A DNA stretch of 64,000 nucleotides from Arthrobacter sp. zg-Y238 (GTDB lineage Bacteria; Actinomycetota; Actinomycetes; Actinomycetales; Micrococcaceae): the NCBI RefSeq assembly GCF_024385525.1, contig NZ_JANFLU010000006.1, forward strand, positions 62,001-126,000. Reading direction: 5' to 3'. How positions within the stretch are numbered: the stretch's first letter is position 1; every line of letters begins with the position of its first letter. Below are positions 37,173 to 46,624 of the stretch, in pieces. Below the pieces are notes generated by a model. It saw only the letters and a program-made list of their open reading frames with translations. It searched no databases and was not told the origin of the DNA. A program made the translations under genes and the position numbers.

Positions 37173-38174
37173 ATGAGTTCGAACCCGGCCAGCCCCTCCA
37201 CCCATCCACTGGGCACGTCTGTGCACGAAACAGTCCGGGTCAAGGACCCGGACGCCCCGATCGGCATCTTTGACTCCGGCGTCGGCGGGCTGACCGTGGC
37301 ACGCGCGGTCCTTGACCAGCTGCCCAACGAAGCCGTCATGTACGTGGGGGATACCGCCAACGGGCCCTACGGACCCCTGCCGATCGCCGAAGTGCGGGCC
37401 AAAGCGCTGGGTGTGATGGACGAACTGGTGGATTCGGGCGTCAAGCTCCTGGTGATTGCGTGCAACTCCGCCTCCGCAGCCGTCCTGCGCGATGCCCGCG
37501 AGCGCTACACGCACCGATACGGCATCCCCGTCATCGAGGTCATCCAGCCGGCCGTCCGCCGCGCGGTGGCTGCTACCCGGACCGGACGGATCGGCGTCAT
37601 CGGAACGGCTGCCACCGTTGGTTCGCGGGCCTACGACGACACCTTTGCCGCGGCCCCGCACCTGCAGGTGTCTTCGGTGGCCTGCCCGGCGTTCGTGGAG
37701 TTTGTCGAAGCCGGCATCACGTCCGGGCCCGACGTGCTGGCCACTGCCGAGGAATACCTGGCTCCGCTGAAGGCCCGTGACGTGGACACCCTGGTCCTGG
37801 GCTGCACCCACTATCCGCTGCTTACCGGCGTGATTTCCTATGTCATGGGCGACGGCGTCACGCTCGTGTCCAGTGCCGAGGAAACCGCGAAGGATGTCTA
37901 CCGCGCCCTGATCTCGCACGGGATTGAACGGCGCTCGCAGACCGCGCCGCAGCATACCTTTGTTGCCACCGGAGACTCGGCCTCCTTCGAACTGCTTGCC
38001 CGGCGTTTCCTGGGTCCCGAGGTGCTCAGCGTCCAGCAGGTGGAACATGTGGCCGCGCATTACCCCACAGGCAGCATGGCGCGGGTAACCCCGCAGATGA
38101 TTGCCGCAGCCCGGGCTGATGCCCCTGAACGCACGGAGGCGCACAGCGGCGCTTCCTGGAACGGCACGGTATGA
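37173..38174 (+). CDS. murI: glutamate racemase
   Basis: MurI makes D-glutamate for peptidoglycan. I start it at ATG 37173 ([12 protein letters not shown]), giving 333 residues with a roughly 35-residue N-terminal extension before [16 protein letters not shown]. The two catalytic cysteines lie in IACNSASAA and LGCTHYPLL; the usual CNTA is CNSA here, a conservative change. [14 protein letters not shown] is typical. The stop overlaps the next ATG (ATGA). Confidence 0.93.
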   Translation: MSSNPASPSTHPLGTSVHETVRVKDPDAPIGIFDSGVGGLTVARAVLDQLPNEAVMYVGDTANGPYGPLPIAEVRAKALGVMDELVDSGVKLLVIACNSASAAVLRDARERYTHRYGIPVIEVIQPAVRRAVAATRTGRIGVIGTAATVGSRAYDDTFAAAPHLQVSSVACPAFVEFVEAGITSGPDVLATAEEYLAPLKARDVDTLVLGCTHYPLLTGVISYVMGDGVTLVSSAEETAKDVYRALISHGIERRSQTAPQHTFVATGDSASFELLARRFLGPEVLSVQQVEHVAAHYPTGSMARVTPQMIAAARADAPERTEAHSGASWNGTV

Positions 38175-39022
38175 AACTGACCATTGTGGGCTGCAGCGGA
38201 TCCTTCCCCGGCCCGGCCTCGCCGGCGTCGTGCTACCTCGTGACCGCCAACGACGGCGTCCGGGACTGGCGGATACTGCTGGACCTCGGCAACGGTTCGC
38301 TGGGTGCGCTGCAGCGCTACATGGACCTGCGGGACATCGACGCCGTCCTGCTGACCCACCTGCATCCGGACCACTGCATGGATCTGTGCGGCCTCCACGT
38401 AGCCGTGCACTGGGACCCCTCCGGCTGGAACCGGGACCGGATCAAGGTTTGGGGCCCGGCGGCAACGGCGGACCGGATGGCAACGGCCTACGGGCTGGAG
38501 CTGGATCCGGGCATGCACGAGGATTTCGAGTTCTCCAACTGGACCGCCGGCAGCGCAGTGCAGATCGGGCCGTTCACCGTGACCCCCTACCCGGTGCGGC
38601 ACCCGGCCGAAGAGGCCTACGCCCTGCGCGTGGAGGCCCGCACCGTGGACGCCGACGGCGAACCCGTACTCCGGACGCTGGCCTATTCCGGAGATACCGA
38701 TTCCTGCCCCGGGCTGGAAGATGCTGCCCGCGACACCGACGTTTTCCTCTGTGAAGCTGCGTTCCATGAGGGCCGCGACGACGCCATCGAAGGCGTGCAC
38801 CTGACCGGCCGCCGCGCCGGAGAAGCAGCCACCGCAGCGCAGGCCCGGCGGCTGCTCCTCACGCACCTGCCGGTCTGGAACGACGCCAGCGTCAGCGTCT
38901 CGGAAGCGCGCGGAACCTACAGCGGGGACCTCGCCGTCGCCGTGGCCGGTGTCTCCTACGACGTCGGCAGCCCCTTCACCGCGCCGCTCGCCGTGCAGGG
39001 CGGGGCGAGGGAAGCGGGATAG
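38171..39022 (+). CDS. metallo-beta-lactamase-fold hydrolase (RNase Z-like)
   Basis: A 283-residue metal hydrolase with the HLHPDHCMD motif, a later [13 protein letters not shown] His, YSGDTDSC Asp and the terminal LLLTHLPVW His. This matches the ElaC/RNase Z-like branch and the Rv1339-type gene found between murI and rph in Actinobacteria; Rv1339 has been reported as a cyclic-nucleotide phosphodiesterase. The actual substrate here is unknown. It is translationally coupled to murI. Confidence 0.88.
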   Translation: MKLTIVGCSGSFPGPASPASCYLVTANDGVRDWRILLDLGNGSLGALQRYMDLRDIDAVLLTHLHPDHCMDLCGLHVAVHWDPSGWNRDRIKVWGPAATADRMATAYGLELDPGMHEDFEFSNWTAGSAVQIGPFTVTPYPVRHPAEEAYALRVEARTVDADGEPVLRTLAYSGDTDSCPGLEDAARDTDVFLCEAAFHEGRDDAIEGVHLTGRRAGEAATAAQARRLLLTHLPVWNDASVSVSEARGTYSGDLAVAVAGVSYDVGSPFTAPLAVQGGAREAG

Positions 39023-39030
39023 GCCCGCCG

Positions 39031-40437
39031 TCAGCGGCCCTTTCCATGTCCGTGTCCGTGTCCATGTCCGTGGCCGGAGCCGGGATCCTGCGGGTAGCTC
39101 CGGTCGTTGACGAATTCTTCGGGGCGGTACCTGATGAAGTCCGCCTCGCCCAGTCCCAGTGATTCGGCTGCCCGGTCAAGCTGCCGGGGCTCGGCCAGGT
39201 TTCCCCAGCGTCCGGTGGCAAGGCGTTCGTCCATGGCCAGCACGGCGCCGACCCGCTCCGCGTCGGTGAAGGTGCAGTGCCCGGTCCGTTCGACGTAGGA
39301 CTGGCGCAGCAGCGCTCCGGCCCCGGCGTCCCGAACCGTCTCCGCATACTCCTCCATGTACTGAACCGGCGCCAGGATGTCGGCCAGGGTATGCATGGTC
39401 AGCACCGGCATCAGGAGGTCTCCGTGCGGGGTCGAGGTGCGGTCCATCCAGTCCAGGGCTTCCGGATCCGGCGCAATGTCCGCGGTGGAGGTGAGGGTAT
39501 GCAGGTCCCGGCGCAGATCCAGGCCGGCACTGCGGTACAGCGCCTTGACCTGCTGCCGCTGCGCCGAGTCCCGCAGCAGGGAACGGTAATCCACCCCTTC
39601 GTTCCAGCCGCTGTCACCGTTTGCGGCGTTGACAATCGAGGCACGCGATCCGACCACAAACGGGATCGTCTGCAGCAGCCAGTTGTACTGCGCCTCCTGC
39701 TGTGCGGCGAAGTCCTTCCGATCCGGTTCCATGTCTCCGCTGAACCAGGTTGGTGTGTTCATCAGGGCCGCCGCCAATGCCAGCCGGGCCCGGCCCTCCG
39801 GCGTCGCCTGTGCCTGCTGTACCGCACCCATCAGGGCATCGATGGTGACACCGGCTTCCTCGGCGGTGCGGAATCCCGTCAACTGCAGGTCCGTTCCGGG
39901 CAGAAGCAGTTCAGCGAGCGCGTGGATTCCGTCCAACTGGTAATTGTTCAGGTTGATTCCGCCGCCCAGCAGCCCGCAGGTGCTCACCGCTCCATCCACG
40001 CCGCTGTCCGGGGTTTCGGCGATGAGGCTGCTGACCAGGCCGCCCATCGAGGTGCCGAAGGCGATGGTCCGGACCGGCTCGCCCGCCGCGGCCGAGAAGG
40101 CGGCCAAGGTGCCCAGCTGGTCCTCGACCGCTGTGCCGAGTGCCCAGCCGGCGGATGCATAGGACGAGGATGCGACCGCGAATCCCCGGCCAGTCAGCGC
40201 CTGCGCGGTGGATTCGAAGCCCGGGTCCTCTGCCGGGTTGTCGGGTCCGGGCCGGAAGCCGTGGCTGTAGAGCACCAGCTTGCCGTTCCAGTCCTGCGGC
40301 ATTTGTGCTGCCCACGTTGCCCCGCCGGGAAGTGTCCCCCCGAGCTCCGTGACATCAGGCTCCGCCGCTGTTGCCGTTGCCGGGGCCGTTGCCAGGGCCA
40401 GCGAAACGGCAACCCCCAAAGATGAAAGTCTGCGCAT
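39031..40437 (-). CDS. secreted alpha/beta hydrolase with Gly-His tail
   Basis: A 468-residue exported hydrolase starting at ATG 40437 after AAAGGA. A signal peptide (MRRLSSLGVAVSLALATAPA) ends near ATAAEPD. The nucleophile elbow GTSMGGL, an oxyanion segment LVLYSHGFRPG and a late TGHCTFTDAE His indicate a serine hydrolase. The substrate is not known; similar actinobacterial proteins are annotated alpha/beta hydrolase or peptidase. The C-terminus is GSGHGHGHGHGHGKGR, possibly metal-binding, encoded by hexanucleotide repeats. It is convergent with the MBL gene. Confidence 0.85.
   Translation of the reverse strand: MRRLSSLGVAVSLALATAPATATAAEPDVTELGGTLPGGATWAAQMPQDWNGKLVLYSHGFRPGPDNPAEDPGFESTAQALTGRGFAVASSSYASAGWALGTAVEDQLGTLAAFSAAAGEPVRTIAFGTSMGGLVSSLIAETPDSGVDGAVSTCGLLGGGINLNNYQLDGIHALAELLLPGTDLQLTGFRTAEEAGVTIDALMGAVQQAQATPEGRARLALAAALMNTPTWFSGDMEPDRKDFAAQQEAQYNWLLQTIPFVVGSRASIVNAANGDSGWNEGVDYRSLLRDSAQRQQVKALYRSAGLDLRRDLHTLTSTADIAPDPEALDWMDRTSTPHGDLLMPVLTMHTLADILAPVQYMEEYAETVRDAGAGALLRQSYVERTGHCTFTDAERVGAVLAMDERLATGRWGNLAEPRQLDRAAESLGLGEADFIRYRPEEFVNDRSYPQDPGSGHGHGHGHGHGKGR
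39043..39072 (-). repeat. hexanucleotide repeat encoding (Gly-His)n
   Basis: Five tandem units of TCCRTG on the plus strand encode alternating His and Gly at the C-terminus of the secreted hydrolase. Gain or loss of a unit changes the tail by one Gly-His pair without a frameshift. Confidence 0.8.
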
Positions 40438-40592
40438 GTGTGTGCCGATCCTTTCTGCGTCATTGCAGGAGGTCTGGGTCAGACGGTACGGCGCCACCCT
40501 AGGAGCAGCGCAGCGGACAGGGAAGGGTGGAAGCGCATTATCGTCGGCGCCAGCCCGCCGGGCGCGGACCGTCCGGCCGATAGACTGGGCCC

Positions 40593-41366
<774 letters not shown>

Positions 41367-42011
41367 ATGCCGCAGCCAACAGCGCGTCTGGTCCTGGCCA
41401 CCCGCAACCCGGGCAAGCTGCGCGAACTGCGGGAACTGCTCCGCGGGCAGGTGCCCGGCCTCGACGTCGACACGCAGGTGATCGACGCCGCCGCGGCCGG
41501 TGTCCCCGACGTCGCCGAAACCGGCGTGACCTTTGAACAGAACGCCCTGCTCAAGGCCCATGCGGTAGCCGCAGCCACCGGCCTGCCCGCCGTTGCGGAC
41601 GATTCCGGGCTGGCCGTTGACGTCCTGGGGGGAGCGCCCGGGATTTTTTCGGCACGCTGGTCCGGCCGGCACGGCGACGACGCCGCGAACCTCGAACTGC
41701 TCCTGGCCCAGCTGGGTGACATTCCCGCCGAGCACCGCGGAGCGGCCTTCGTCTGCGCTGCTGCCCTGGCCCTGCCCGACGGCGGCGAGACCGTGGAACG
41801 CGGCGAGCTGCGCGGAACACTGCAGGAAGCGCCGCGGGGAGCGGGCGGCTTCGGCTACGATCCGATCCTGCAGCCGGCCGGACTGGACCGCACCTGCGCG
41901 GAACTGAGCAGTACGGAAAAGAACGCAATCAGCCACCGCGGCCAGGCCTTCCGCGCCCTGCTGCCTGCCATCATCCTCGCGCTGGCAGAGGGGACTTCGC
42001 ACGTTTCCTGA
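41367..42011 (+). CDS. rdgB: RdgB/HAM1 family XTP/dITP pyrophosphatase
   Basis: This enzyme removes non-canonical purine triphosphates from the nucleotide pool. The 214-residue product has LVLATRNPGKLRELRELL at the N-terminus, the catalytic and metal-binding VADDSGLAVDVLGGAPGIFSAR, and the GGFGYDPILQP loop. Its ATG directly follows the rph stop. Confidence 0.95.
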   Translation: MPQPTARLVLATRNPGKLRELRELLRGQVPGLDVDTQVIDAAAAGVPDVAETGVTFEQNALLKAHAVAAATGLPAVADDSGLAVDVLGGAPGIFSARWSGRHGDDAANLELLLAQLGDIPAEHRGAAFVCAAALALPDGGETVERGELRGTLQEAPRGAGGFGYDPILQPAGLDRTCAELSSTEKNAISHRGQAFRALLPAIILALAEGTSHVS

Positions 42012-42106
42012 CCCGCGGCCGGGTTGTGTGATGTGTCCCAAACACGCCGGGCAGGGCAGCTCCGATTCTTCCCCGCCGGGGGGCCTAGGGCAGAATTGAG
42101 CGCGAG

Positions 42107-42805
42107 ATGACTATTACACAAGCCGTTACCCCAGCCACCTCCGTCCTCGCCGAAGCCTCAGGCGACCCCTCAGCCCTTGGGGGTGTGGCGGACTGGGCGG
42201 TCGGCATGATGGAAAGCATCGGCGCTCCCGGCGCAGGGCTGGCCATTGCCCTGGAAAACCTTTTCCCCCCGCTGCCGAGCGAAATCATCCTGCCGCTGGC
42301 CGGCTTCACCGCCAGCCAGGGCAACTTCTCCATTGCCGCCGCGCTCTTCTGGACCACGCTGGGCTCCGTCGTCGGCGCTCTGGCACTCTACGGCCTCGGC
42401 GCATGGTTGGGCCGGAACCGGATGCGCCGGCTGGTCGCGAAGGTGCCGCTGGTGGACCTGGAGGACGTGGACAAAGTGGAGGCCTGGTTCGGGCGGCACG
42501 GCAACAAGGCGGTGTTCTTCGGCCGGATGATCCCGCTGTTCCGCAGCCTTATTTCGATTCCTGCCGGCATCGAACGGATGCACCTGCTGACCTTCACGGC
42601 ACTTACCACTGCGGGCAGCCTGATCTGGAACGCAATCTTCATCGCGGCCGGTTATTACCTGGGCGAAAGCTGGCACATCGTTGAACAGTACGCCGGCGTT
42701 TTCCAGAAGATCGTTATCGTGGCGGTAATTGCTGCGGCTGTATGGTTCGTGGTTTCCAAGGTGCGTAGCTCGAGGCGGAAGCAGGCGGCCCGCGGCAATG
42801 CCTGA
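42107..42805 (+). CDS. DedA family membrane protein
   Basis: A 232-residue protein with five to six hydrophobic segments. The family signatures ENLFPPLPSEIILPLAGF and FFGRMIPLFRSLISIPAGIERM are clear. DedA/UPF0126-like proteins act as undecaprenyl-phosphate or phospholipid flippases and support membrane potential and envelope integrity; which lipid is moved here is not known. Its last codons overlap the exonuclease gene by 8 bp. Confidence 0.92.
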   Translation: MTITQAVTPATSVLAEASGDPSALGGVADWAVGMMESIGAPGAGLAIALENLFPPLPSEIILPLAGFTASQGNFSIAAALFWTTLGSVVGALALYGLGAWLGRNRMRRLVAKVPLVDLEDVDKVEAWFGRHGNKAVFFGRMIPLFRSLISIPAGIERMHLLTFTALTTAGSLIWNAIFIAAGYYLGESWHIVEQYAGVFQKIVIVAVIAAAVWFVVSKVRSSRRKQAARGNA

Positions 42806-43814
42806 TGCAGGGCTCTGTTTTACCGCAATAGATTTTGAAACAGCCAACGGTTTCCGGGGTTCGCCCTGTTCCGTTGGGCTTGTAAAGGTCCGGGGCGGCC
42901 AGGTTGTCGAGGAAGCGTCCTGGCTGATGCGGCCTCCGGAGGGGCACGACTACTTTGACCCGCGCAACGTGCGGATCCACGGCATTGAACCCGAAATGGT
43001 GGCGGGGGCTCCGCGCTTCGGTGAACTCTTTCCGGAGATCGGTGCCTTCATCGGCGATGACCTGCTCGTGGCGCACAATGCCGCTTTTGACCTTGGCGTT
43101 ATCCGTTCCGCGCTTGAGGTTTCCGAGCTGGCTGGACCGGCGTATGACTACACCTGCACAGTGGTCCATTCACGGCGTACCTACCAGCTGCCTTCGCATT
43201 CGCTGCCTTTCGCCGCGGAAGCGGCCGGAGTGCCCCTGCTGAACCACCACGACGCCACCGAGGACGCACGTGCCTGCGCCGGGATCATGGTGGATATTGC
43301 CCGGCGCAGCGGAGCACAGTCCATGCCGGAGTTTTTCCTGCGCGACGGCCGGCCGGCGTCCCACCTCCCGGCCTACGTGCCGGGGCAGCATCCGCTTTCC
43401 AAAGCCACGCGGGACGCACTGGCGCGTGGCACCGGTACGCCGGCTGCGGCAGGCGGCGTCTGGCAGGGCTGGCCTTCGGAAGGCGAGAATCCGCCGCCTA
43501 ATCCGTTGGCGGACCCGGCGCATCCGCTGTTCGGCCAGACTGTTGTGTTCACCGGCAACCTGGGCATGGCCCGGCAGACCGCCAAGGACCGGGCCGCAGA
43601 GGTCGGCGCCCGCACTGCCAGCAACGTCACCCGCGCCACCAGTGTGCTGGTGGTCGGCGACGGTTTCGAGCCCGGGGACCTGCGCAGCGGACGCCTGACC
43701 GGCAAGGCACGGCGGGTACTGGACCTGCACGAGCGCGGCCAGCGCATTGAAGTCCTGTCGGAAGCCGAATTCCTGCAGACCCTCGGCGGCATCTGGCCGC
43801 GGGCATCACAGTAG
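42798..43814 (+). CDS. DnaQ-like 3'-5' exonuclease fused to BRCT domain
   Basis: A 338-residue protein starting at ATG 42798 within the DedA 3' end. The exonuclease motifs are Exo I FTAIDFETANG, Exo II LVAHNAAFDLGVI and Exo III HHDATEDARACA (DEDDh type), covering about residues 1-180. A linker is followed by a BRCT domain from about residue 245 with GQTVVFTGNLGMAR and RATSVLVVGDG. This is a proofreading or repair nuclease; the BRCT may bind DNA ends or partners. Similar fusions occur in other Actinobacteria. Confidence 0.9.
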   Translation: MPDAGLCFTAIDFETANGFRGSPCSVGLVKVRGGQVVEEASWLMRPPEGHDYFDPRNVRIHGIEPEMVAGAPRFGELFPEIGAFIGDDLLVAHNAAFDLGVIRSALEVSELAGPAYDYTCTVVHSRRTYQLPSHSLPFAAEAAGVPLLNHHDATEDARACAGIMVDIARRSGAQSMPEFFLRDGRPASHLPAYVPGQHPLSKATRDALARGTGTPAAAGGVWQGWPSEGENPPPNPLADPAHPLFGQTVVFTGNLGMARQTAKDRAAEVGARTASNVTRATSVLVVGDGFEPGDLRSGRLTGKARRVLDLHERGQRIEVLSEAEFLQTLGGIWPRASQ

Positions 43815-43851
43815 CGGCAGCAAAGTCTCCCAGGGGTCTCCTAGGGGTCTC

Positions 43852-44892
43852 CTAGGGCGCGACCGTTGCGGCAACGAACCCCGAGGCCAGTTTTTCAATG
43901 ACGCCGCGTTCCCGCAGCGTCTCGAGGTCGGTTTCCGGAAGGGTGCCGTACCGGGTCCCCAGCAGGCTTCCCGTCACGACGGCGGCCGGTGTGCCGCCCG
44001 CCGTTGCGGCGTCCCGGATGGCAGCTCCTGTTGCGGCACTGAGGTTACCGTCTCCCGGGGCAGCGTCGGCTGCGTCTTCCACGGCCTGTGCGGCGTGCAG
44101 CCCGATCGCCAGGGCTTCTTCCGATGTGGGTGTTCCGCCCGAGGTGCCGGCCGCTGCCGCGCCCGCACCGCCGTCGTCGTCCAGTACCGCCTGCAGCCGG
44201 TCCGCGAGCTCCGGAACTCCGTTAGCCCGGGCCTGCGCCAGTGCCTCCGTTGCCGCGCTGCGGAGCGTTGCCCCCGGTGCCAGCAGGCCGTGGACCATCG
44301 AAGCGAAGACTGCGGCGCTGTGCCTTGCCGAAGGATGTCCGTGCGTCAGCGAGGCAGCGTCAAGGGCCAGCTTGTAGACCGTTTCCGTCTGGACGTAGGG
44401 GAGCAGCCCGAACGGAGCCGAGCGCACCAGCGCAGCAGGAGTGTTGACGCCGGTGTGGAGCGGGCGCTGCCGGGTACCCATTTCCCCCGTGGAGAGCGCC
44501 TGCAGGACGTCGGGATCCAGGTCTGCGTCCCCCTCGGTTCCGGCAGGCTGCAGCAGCGGCTCCGCATCAATGGGGCGGGGCAGCGGTGACGGACCGTTCT
44601 CGGGGAGCGACAGGCCCCGGCCTCGCATCCAGCGGAGATACGCCAGCCAGATGCATGCCGTCTCGTCCGCTCCTACTCCCTGATTTGCCCATTCAATGGC
44701 TTCAAGCAGCCCGTCGAGGGAATACAGGGCCAGCTGCGTGTCCGCGGTGATCGACGTGCTGGATGCGGATGCGGGCCCGGAGGCTGCGGCTGCCGCATCG
44801 CCCAGTGCGCCGCCGAGCAGGCAGCCGCGGATCTTTGCCGACAGGGCAGCGGAGGAGAGGAAAACAGGGGCGGAATCGGGTTCGGGGATCAC
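43852..44892 (-). CDS. ADP-ribosylglycohydrolase-fold protein lacking canonical metal motifs
   Basis: A 346-residue protein starting at GTG 44892, with TATGCT six bases upstream (44899-44904). It has GCLLGGALGDA near the N-terminus, the HTGVNTPAALVRSAPFGLLP and SLTHGHPSARHSAAVFA segments and the C-terminal GSLLGTRYG of the DraG/ARH fold. The usual TDDT is TADT (residues 49-52) and the usual GGDTDT is GGTPAA (299-304), so the Asp ligands for Mg2+ are mostly missing. It may bind but not hydrolyse ADP-ribose, or have another activity. Upstream lies a 620-bp repeat-bearing gap. Confidence 0.82.
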   Translation of the reverse strand: MIPEPDSAPVFLSSAALSAKIRGCLLGGALGDAAAAASGPASASSTSITADTQLALYSLDGLLEAIEWANQGVGADETACIWLAYLRWMRGRGLSLPENGPSPLPRPIDAEPLLQPAGTEGDADLDPDVLQALSTGEMGTRQRPLHTGVNTPAALVRSAPFGLLPYVQTETVYKLALDAASLTHGHPSARHSAAVFASMVHGLLAPGATLRSAATEALAQARANGVPELADRLQAVLDDDGGAGAAAAGTSGGTPTSEEALAIGLHAAQAVEDAADAAPGDGNLSAATGAAIRDAATAGGTPAAVVTGSLLGTRYGTLPETDLETLRERGVIEKLASGFVAATVAP

Positions 44893-44972
44893 TCCTCCAG
44901 CATAGGCGCTGGGTCCGGAGCGGTCCGTCGGGCTGCGGTTCCCTGGGCTGGGGCCGGGTGTGGGGCTGGCAT

Positions 44973-45140
44973 GGTCCAAGCAGCACAGCGTCCCAGCATG
45001 TGGGGAGGAAGTGCCCTGGTATGGTCCCACTGGCAACAGCAGCACCACCGGGTGGGACCCTGTGTTCGAGGCCGGGTCCAGGCAGCACAGCGTCCCAGCA
45101 TGTGGGGCTGGAGTGCTCTCGGGTGGTCCCACTGGCAGCT
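44973..45140. repeat. imperfect direct duplication, period 102 bp
   Basis: A 33-nt core at 44973-45005 (GGTCCAAGCAGCACAGCGTC...) recurs at 45075-45107 with one mismatch, and similarity continues into TGGTCCCACTGGCA in both copies (about 45022-45035 and 45125-45138). The two copies are separated by 102 bp. Confidence 0.8.
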
Positions 45141-45179
45141 GCGCGGACCAGCAGAGCGCCTCGGTCGGGAAAAGCCCTT

Positions 45180-45300
45180 CGGTTTGTCGCGATCCCAGCG
45201 GTTTGTGACAATTCCTGCGCCGCGCGGTGCGGGGATCCGGACATACTGCGGGGATTCGGACACACTGCGGGGACAATCGGCGGGAATCCGGACATGCTGC
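45180..45300. repeat. array of 19-bp degenerate repeats
   Basis: GGGGATCCGGACATACTGC (45231-45249) is followed directly by a second copy with two changes (45250-45268) and, after 13 bp, by a third (45282-45300). Two further 19-bp units starting CGGTTTGT occupy 45180-45198 and 45199-45217, so the same period runs through the block. There are no unique spacers. Confidence 0.75.
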
Positions 45301-45512
45301 AGTATCACCGGGCGGGCCCCTGTGTCCCTGGTGTACAGGGCAAATTCAGGAAGTTCACAGCCTGCGCTGACACGGTGGGGTAGTTTGTAGTGAGTTCGCG
45401 CATGTCTGCTTCCGCACCGTTCGGTGCAGGCCATGTCGCAGTACCACTTCTGTTCTTATACCGGCGGCCGTGAATCCGGCGTCGCCACCCACACGTTAGG
45501 AATCCTTCTTCC

Positions 45513-46526
45513 ATGTCATCTGAGTCCTTACCACTCAGCGGAGCCCGAGCCGTTGTGCCCGCCCGCGATGCAGCGCCTGCGAACGGTGGCTACAACTACG
45601 GGTTTGTCGGACGGACGGTAGCCGAGGCTATTGGTTCGTTCCTGCTTCTCTTCGTCGGCATCGGGATTGCCATCTTCGGCAACACCGCCGGCGGCGGCAT
45701 CGGCTCGCCGCTGGCCTTCGGCCTGGCCCTTGCAGGTGCCATGGCGGCTTTCGGCTTCATTTCCGGCGGCCACTTCAACCCCGCGATCACCCTCGGCAGT
45801 GCAGTGGCCGGACGCACGGCGTGGAAGTTCGTCCTGCCGTACATCCTGGCCCAGCTGGTGGGCGCCGTACTCGGTGTTGCAATCCTTTGGGTGGTCATCA
45901 CCGGCCATGACCAGATCGGTGAGCAGGCCCGCCAGTTCCTGAGCGGCACGGCCAACGGTTACGGGGAGCACTCGACAAACCTCTTCCCGCTTCCGAGCGC
46001 GCTGCTCATGGAGGTCGTTGGCGCGGCCCTGCTGACCGCCGTCTTCCTCGGCGCAGCATCCCGCAAGGCAGGCACGGGCTCCCGCAAGTCCCTCGCCGTT
46101 TCCGGCGCATTCGCCGTCGGCGTGACCTACGCGGTCCTGCTGACCGTCCTTGTTCCCGTCACCAACGGCGGCATCAACCCGGCCCGTTCCACCGCCGTCG
46201 CCATCTTCTCCGAAGGCTGGGCACTGGAGCAGCTGTGGCTGTTCTGGGTTGCACCGCTGCTCGGCGCAGTGATTGCCGGCCTCATCTTCCGCAGCGTCGA
46301 CATGACCATTGACGCACACAGCAACAACGCTGCCGCCGCCCTGGACGAGGATGCGGACGACACCGACACCGTGAAGCCCGTTGCCGCCAAGCCGGCCAAC
46401 CCGGCATCCGATGCCGGGAGCACGACGCCGGTTGTGGACGAGGAAGCCCGAGGCTTCTTCGACAAGCCCGCAGACGGCACCGGCACAACCCGTCCGGAGG
46501 ACGGCACGCCGGGCAACCGCGCCTAA
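45513..46526 (+). CDS. MIP family aquaporin
   Basis: A 337-residue channel with six membrane helices and the two half-helix NPA motifs, GGHFNPAITLG (about residue 90) and GGINPARSTA (about 222). The arrangement is closer to AqpZ water channels than to the larger glycerol facilitators, though selectivity cannot be settled by eye. About 30 residues precede the first helix and about 75 acidic, Ala/Thr-rich residues follow the last one, which is unusual for AqpZ. ATG 45513 is the start. Confidence 0.9.
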   Translation: MSSESLPLSGARAVVPARDAAPANGGYNYGFVGRTVAEAIGSFLLLFVGIGIAIFGNTAGGGIGSPLAFGLALAGAMAAFGFISGGHFNPAITLGSAVAGRTAWKFVLPYILAQLVGAVLGVAILWVVITGHDQIGEQARQFLSGTANGYGEHSTNLFPLPSALLMEVVGAALLTAVFLGAASRKAGTGSRKSLAVSGAFAVGVTYAVLLTVLVPVTNGGINPARSTAVAIFSEGWALEQLWLFWVAPLLGAVIAGLIFRSVDMTIDAHSNNAAAALDEDADDTDTVKPVAAKPANPASDAGSTTPVVDEEARGFFDKPADGTGTTRPEDGTPGNRA

Positions 46527-46556
46527 GAGCTTAAGCACTAAACAGCAGGACCCCCC

Positions 46557-46584
46557 GGGGGCAGCGGCACGCGCCGCTGCCCCC
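46557..46584 (+). terminator. hairpin after the aquaporin gene
   Basis: A perfect 12-bp stem GGGGGCAGCGGC/GCCGCTGCCCCC with loop ACGC lies 30 nt after the stop. It lacks a U tract. Confidence 0.7.
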
Positions 46585-46611
46585 GATCCGTTAACTGTCG
46601 GAGCCGGGCTG

Positions 46612-46617
46612 TAGTTT
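46612..46617 (+). promoter_or_regulatory. -10 element of sbcDC
   Basis: TAGTTT at 46612-46617 ends seven bases before the sbcD ATG; TTAACT at 46591-46596 is a possible -35 with a 15-bp spacer. The message is probably leaderless. Confidence 0.5.
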
Positions 46618-46624
46618 TTAAGAC

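Larger units (their letters stand above)
44893..45512. other. 620-bp gene-free gap with two repeat families
   Basis: No believable gene is found: several short frames on both strands cross the repeats with no ribosome site or family resemblance. The stretch holds an imperfect 102-bp-period duplication at 44973-45140, a GGTCCCAC/GTGGGACC inverted pair near 45023-45059, a field of 19-bp units at 45180-45300 and the aquaporin promoter area after 45370. Confidence 0.6.

Noticed and set aside
45231-45300. CRISPR array
   Set aside because: Units abut or are separated by only 13 bp, vary among themselves and have no unique spacers; no cas genes are near.
44960-45390. Overlapping small frames in the repeat-bearing gap
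   Set aside because: They occur on both strands, lack ribosome sites and owe their openness to GC-rich repeats.
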